From Pseudorasbora parva (taxonomy: Eukaryota; Chordata; Actinopteri; Cypriniformes; Gobionidae), in the NCBI RefSeq assembly GCF_024679245.1, contig NC_090174.1, forward strand, positions 20,400,933-20,464,932: DNA of 64,000 nucleotides. The letters run 5' to 3'. The notes below the pieces were generated by a model. That model was not told where the DNA came from and made no database searches. It was given only the letters and a program-made list of their open reading frames with translations. Below are positions 62,405-64,000 of the stretch, piece after piece; the first letter of the stretch is position 1; the number at the start of each line of letters is the position of its first letter. The position numbers were made by a program, and so were the translations under genes.

Positions 62405-63666
62405 CCTGTATGAGTTTCTTTGTTCTGCGGAACACAAAAGAAGATATTCTGAAGAATGTTTGTAGCCAAGCAGATCAAACATTCTTCAAAATATATTTGT
62501 TTTATGTTCAGAAGAACAAAGAAACTCATACAGGTTGTCAACTCATACACCCTCAACTTGAGGGTGAGTATGACAATTTTCACTTATGTGTGAACTATCC
62601 CTTTAACAAAACTCCCACAAAACTTGTCCTCCTGTGTCATTTGGAAATACAATTTTAAATAAATAAATGTAGGAAAAACCCTGGAATGTTAATGTTTGGT
62701 GATTTATGGTATAAATCTGGGCGCAAGTTTACAAAATATAATTAAATAACCATCTTAATGTGTAATGTTGACATTTGTTTTATTTTGACATGAAAACTTA
62801 CATGTTAAGGGAGCAAACTGGCCCAAAATCTCAAAATTGATCACTGCATGAAAAAACGATGTTGTCTTGTCTTTAGAGGTGAATTCAAAGCGTAGCAGCT
62901 TCTCTGAAGTTACACGCGCGGTCCCGCGAGGATAAGGCAGGACACCGTAACCGATAAAACTTTGCTGACATTGACGTGGACTTTCATCAGTGATTTTACT
63001 TTAATGGTAACGTTAAATGCAACAAGTGCAAACAGAACAATTCCAGCTGATAAAAGAGTAGAAATTGTCATTTTACAGCTTGCTAATGCCTGTTCGACTC
63101 CCTTGCTAAGAAGTTTACAACCAAATATGTTACTTCAAAACAATATCTTTAGTCAGCCATTCAAAAAAAAAAAAAAATCTTAATTGCTACTGGCTTAATA
63201 ACGTAACGTTACATTAAACTCGTCTGTTCATCACCATTCTTTAGGTCTAACGTTAAGCTATAACGTTACCTCACGCGGTTTACGTTTAAAGCTAGCTATG
63301 TTCCTCTTAACTAATACTTTCCAAAAAAATCTTTTGGTTAACATCATCATGCGGTAAAATCATCCCCAAGGTTATTATAAGAGGCTCTTACCTGCCTTCT
63401 GTCCACACGGCACCGTTGAACTCGAGGATCCTTAACGGACAGCAGACTGTACTACTCAAAAGGCGGCAAAGATGTTGCTGGGCAGATTTTTTTGCTCGGT
63501 GATGGGGGTGGGGCTTTCCAGATTTGCGCTGCAGAGTGCGCACTGCTTGCCTTACAGTTTGAACATTTTGTGGGGAAATCGTTAGCAAACTTGTCTTTTG
63601 AAACTCTTTCAACATTCTTAGAGTTAAATTGGGTACCCTTAAGTAGCTTAAAGCTGCAGTCCGCAA
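61787..63666 (-). CDS. Putative four-exon minus-strand gene, unknown function
   Basis: Candidate exons are 63666-63392, 62263-62186, 61986-61924 and 61829-61787, all joined in phase 2 with GT donors (GTAAGA, GTCAGT, GTCTTC) and AG acceptors; the middle exons are 78 and 63 bp, both multiples of three. The product is 152 aa: basic N-terminal part (RMLKEFQKTSLLTISPQNVQ, TLQRKSGKPHPHHRAKKSAQ), then RILEFNGAVWTEGR, an acidic segment QIILSDEDDDNWSGNSIRPS, short PSTLR/PSNLR repeats and a basic end. The first Met lies in sequence resembling a repeat end, so MLKEF (about 63612) may be the true start. No family recognised; GTCTTC is a weak donor. Confidence 0.4.
62329..62398. repeat. (AT)n microsatellite
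   Basis: 70 bp of AT with one TT interruption, next to an Angel-like element. Confidence 0.95.
62399..62606. mobile_element. Angel-like foldback, left end truncated
   Basis: CACCTGTATGAGTTTCTTTG and its inverted copy CAAAGAAACTCATACAGG frame a hairpin; the right end GTGAACTATCCCTTTAAC is the usual terminus. The left terminus has been replaced by the (AT)n tract. It lies inside the first intron of the putative minus-strand gene. Confidence 0.75.
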
Positions 63667-64000
63667 TTTGGTGCTCTAGCGGTTAATAAACTGCACGCTT
63701 GCGGAAAGAACACAGCTATTTCATCTGTTTATGTCTATGACAAGCCACGCAGACACTGTGCTCCTCCGCAGCGATTCCGGCCTGAAATAGTCCCAATATA
63801 AACACTTATTATAAATGTATAATGATTTAGGGTAAGACAAAACGCAGTTTGAATAAATAATTGTTGGATGGATTGCAAATTAATGTTGTACATTCTCATT
63901 ATAGAATTTTTGTAAATCTTAAAAGACAAAAAATGTTACGGACAGCAGCTAATATAATAAAATGTGTATAAAAGTGGCCCTAGCCCAGAGCCTATATTGT
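63667..64000. other. Window end, nothing supported
   Basis: A CTTAAAGCTGCAGTCCGCAA motif just before (63648-63667) resembles the terminus of a dispersed cyprinid repeat. The rest is AT-rich without a recognisable feature. Confidence 0.35.

Overview
Organism. The window is vertebrate nuclear DNA, most likely from a cyprinid-like teleost. It holds a multi-exon, GT-AG-spliced olfactomedin-1 (noelin/pancortin) gene in AT-rich DNA packed with DNA transposons, TTAA foldback elements, tRNA- and 5S-rRNA-derived SINEs, a DIRS retrotransposon, and long (AT)n, (AG)n, (CT)n and (ATT)n tracts. A run of exactly 200 N (39392-39591) shows it is an assembled contig with one gap.

Host gene. olfm1 lies on + from about 6.8 to 28.5 kb. 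Two alternative first exons (7303-7368 and 9834-9983) both end in phase 0 and can splice to common exons 12003-12152, 12284-12439, 15835-16054, 22515-22621 and 26769-27443. The long forms are 485 and 457 aa. A third terminal exon at 15323 (one Gly codon, then stop, then its own AATAAA) matches the known short 'Y' form of pancortin, giving 153- and 125-aa secreted proteins without the olfactomedin domain. The long forms carry an N-terminal noelin region, a coiled coil and a C-terminal five-bladed olfactomedin domain, ending in SEEL. Which teleost paralogue (olfm1a or olfm1b) this is cannot be decided here.

Mobile DNA. Intron and upstream regions carry TTAA-flanked foldbacks (1.9-2.9 kb, 23.7, 25.9 and 29.5 kb), SINEs (5.7, 14.0-14.9, 16.5 kb) and a MITE split by SINE3 copies (13.3-15.1 kb). 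From 29.3 to 38.3 kb there is a stack of nested transposons up to six levels deep: Tc1-like, then a TAGGGGTGT element, then a Tc1-like DD34E element, then hAT with 8-bp target duplication, then hAT-like, then a second Tc1-like. Four elements (21.4, 30.6, 33.6 and 36.4 kb) share TAGCCTG-type ends and 9-bp target duplications and carry gene fragments (a C-x-C-C-K zinc-ligand-like exon in three, a RecQ-helicase-like Walker A segment in one). From 41.1 to 50.4 kb there are LINE 3' ends, a minus-strand DIRS gag remnant and a broken plus-strand DIRS element whose tyrosine-recombinase is split just before its catalytic tyrosine. From 53.9 to 60.6 kb there is a giant inverted repeat whose two arms carry the same unrecognised ORF.

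Possible second gene. On the minus strand at 61.6-63.7 kb, four exon-like blocks joined by phase-2 GT-AG introns and followed by AATAAA would encode a 152-aa acidic, Ser/Pro-rich protein I do not recognise.

I saw no bacterial-type operon, CRISPR array, functional tRNA/rRNA gene or virus.
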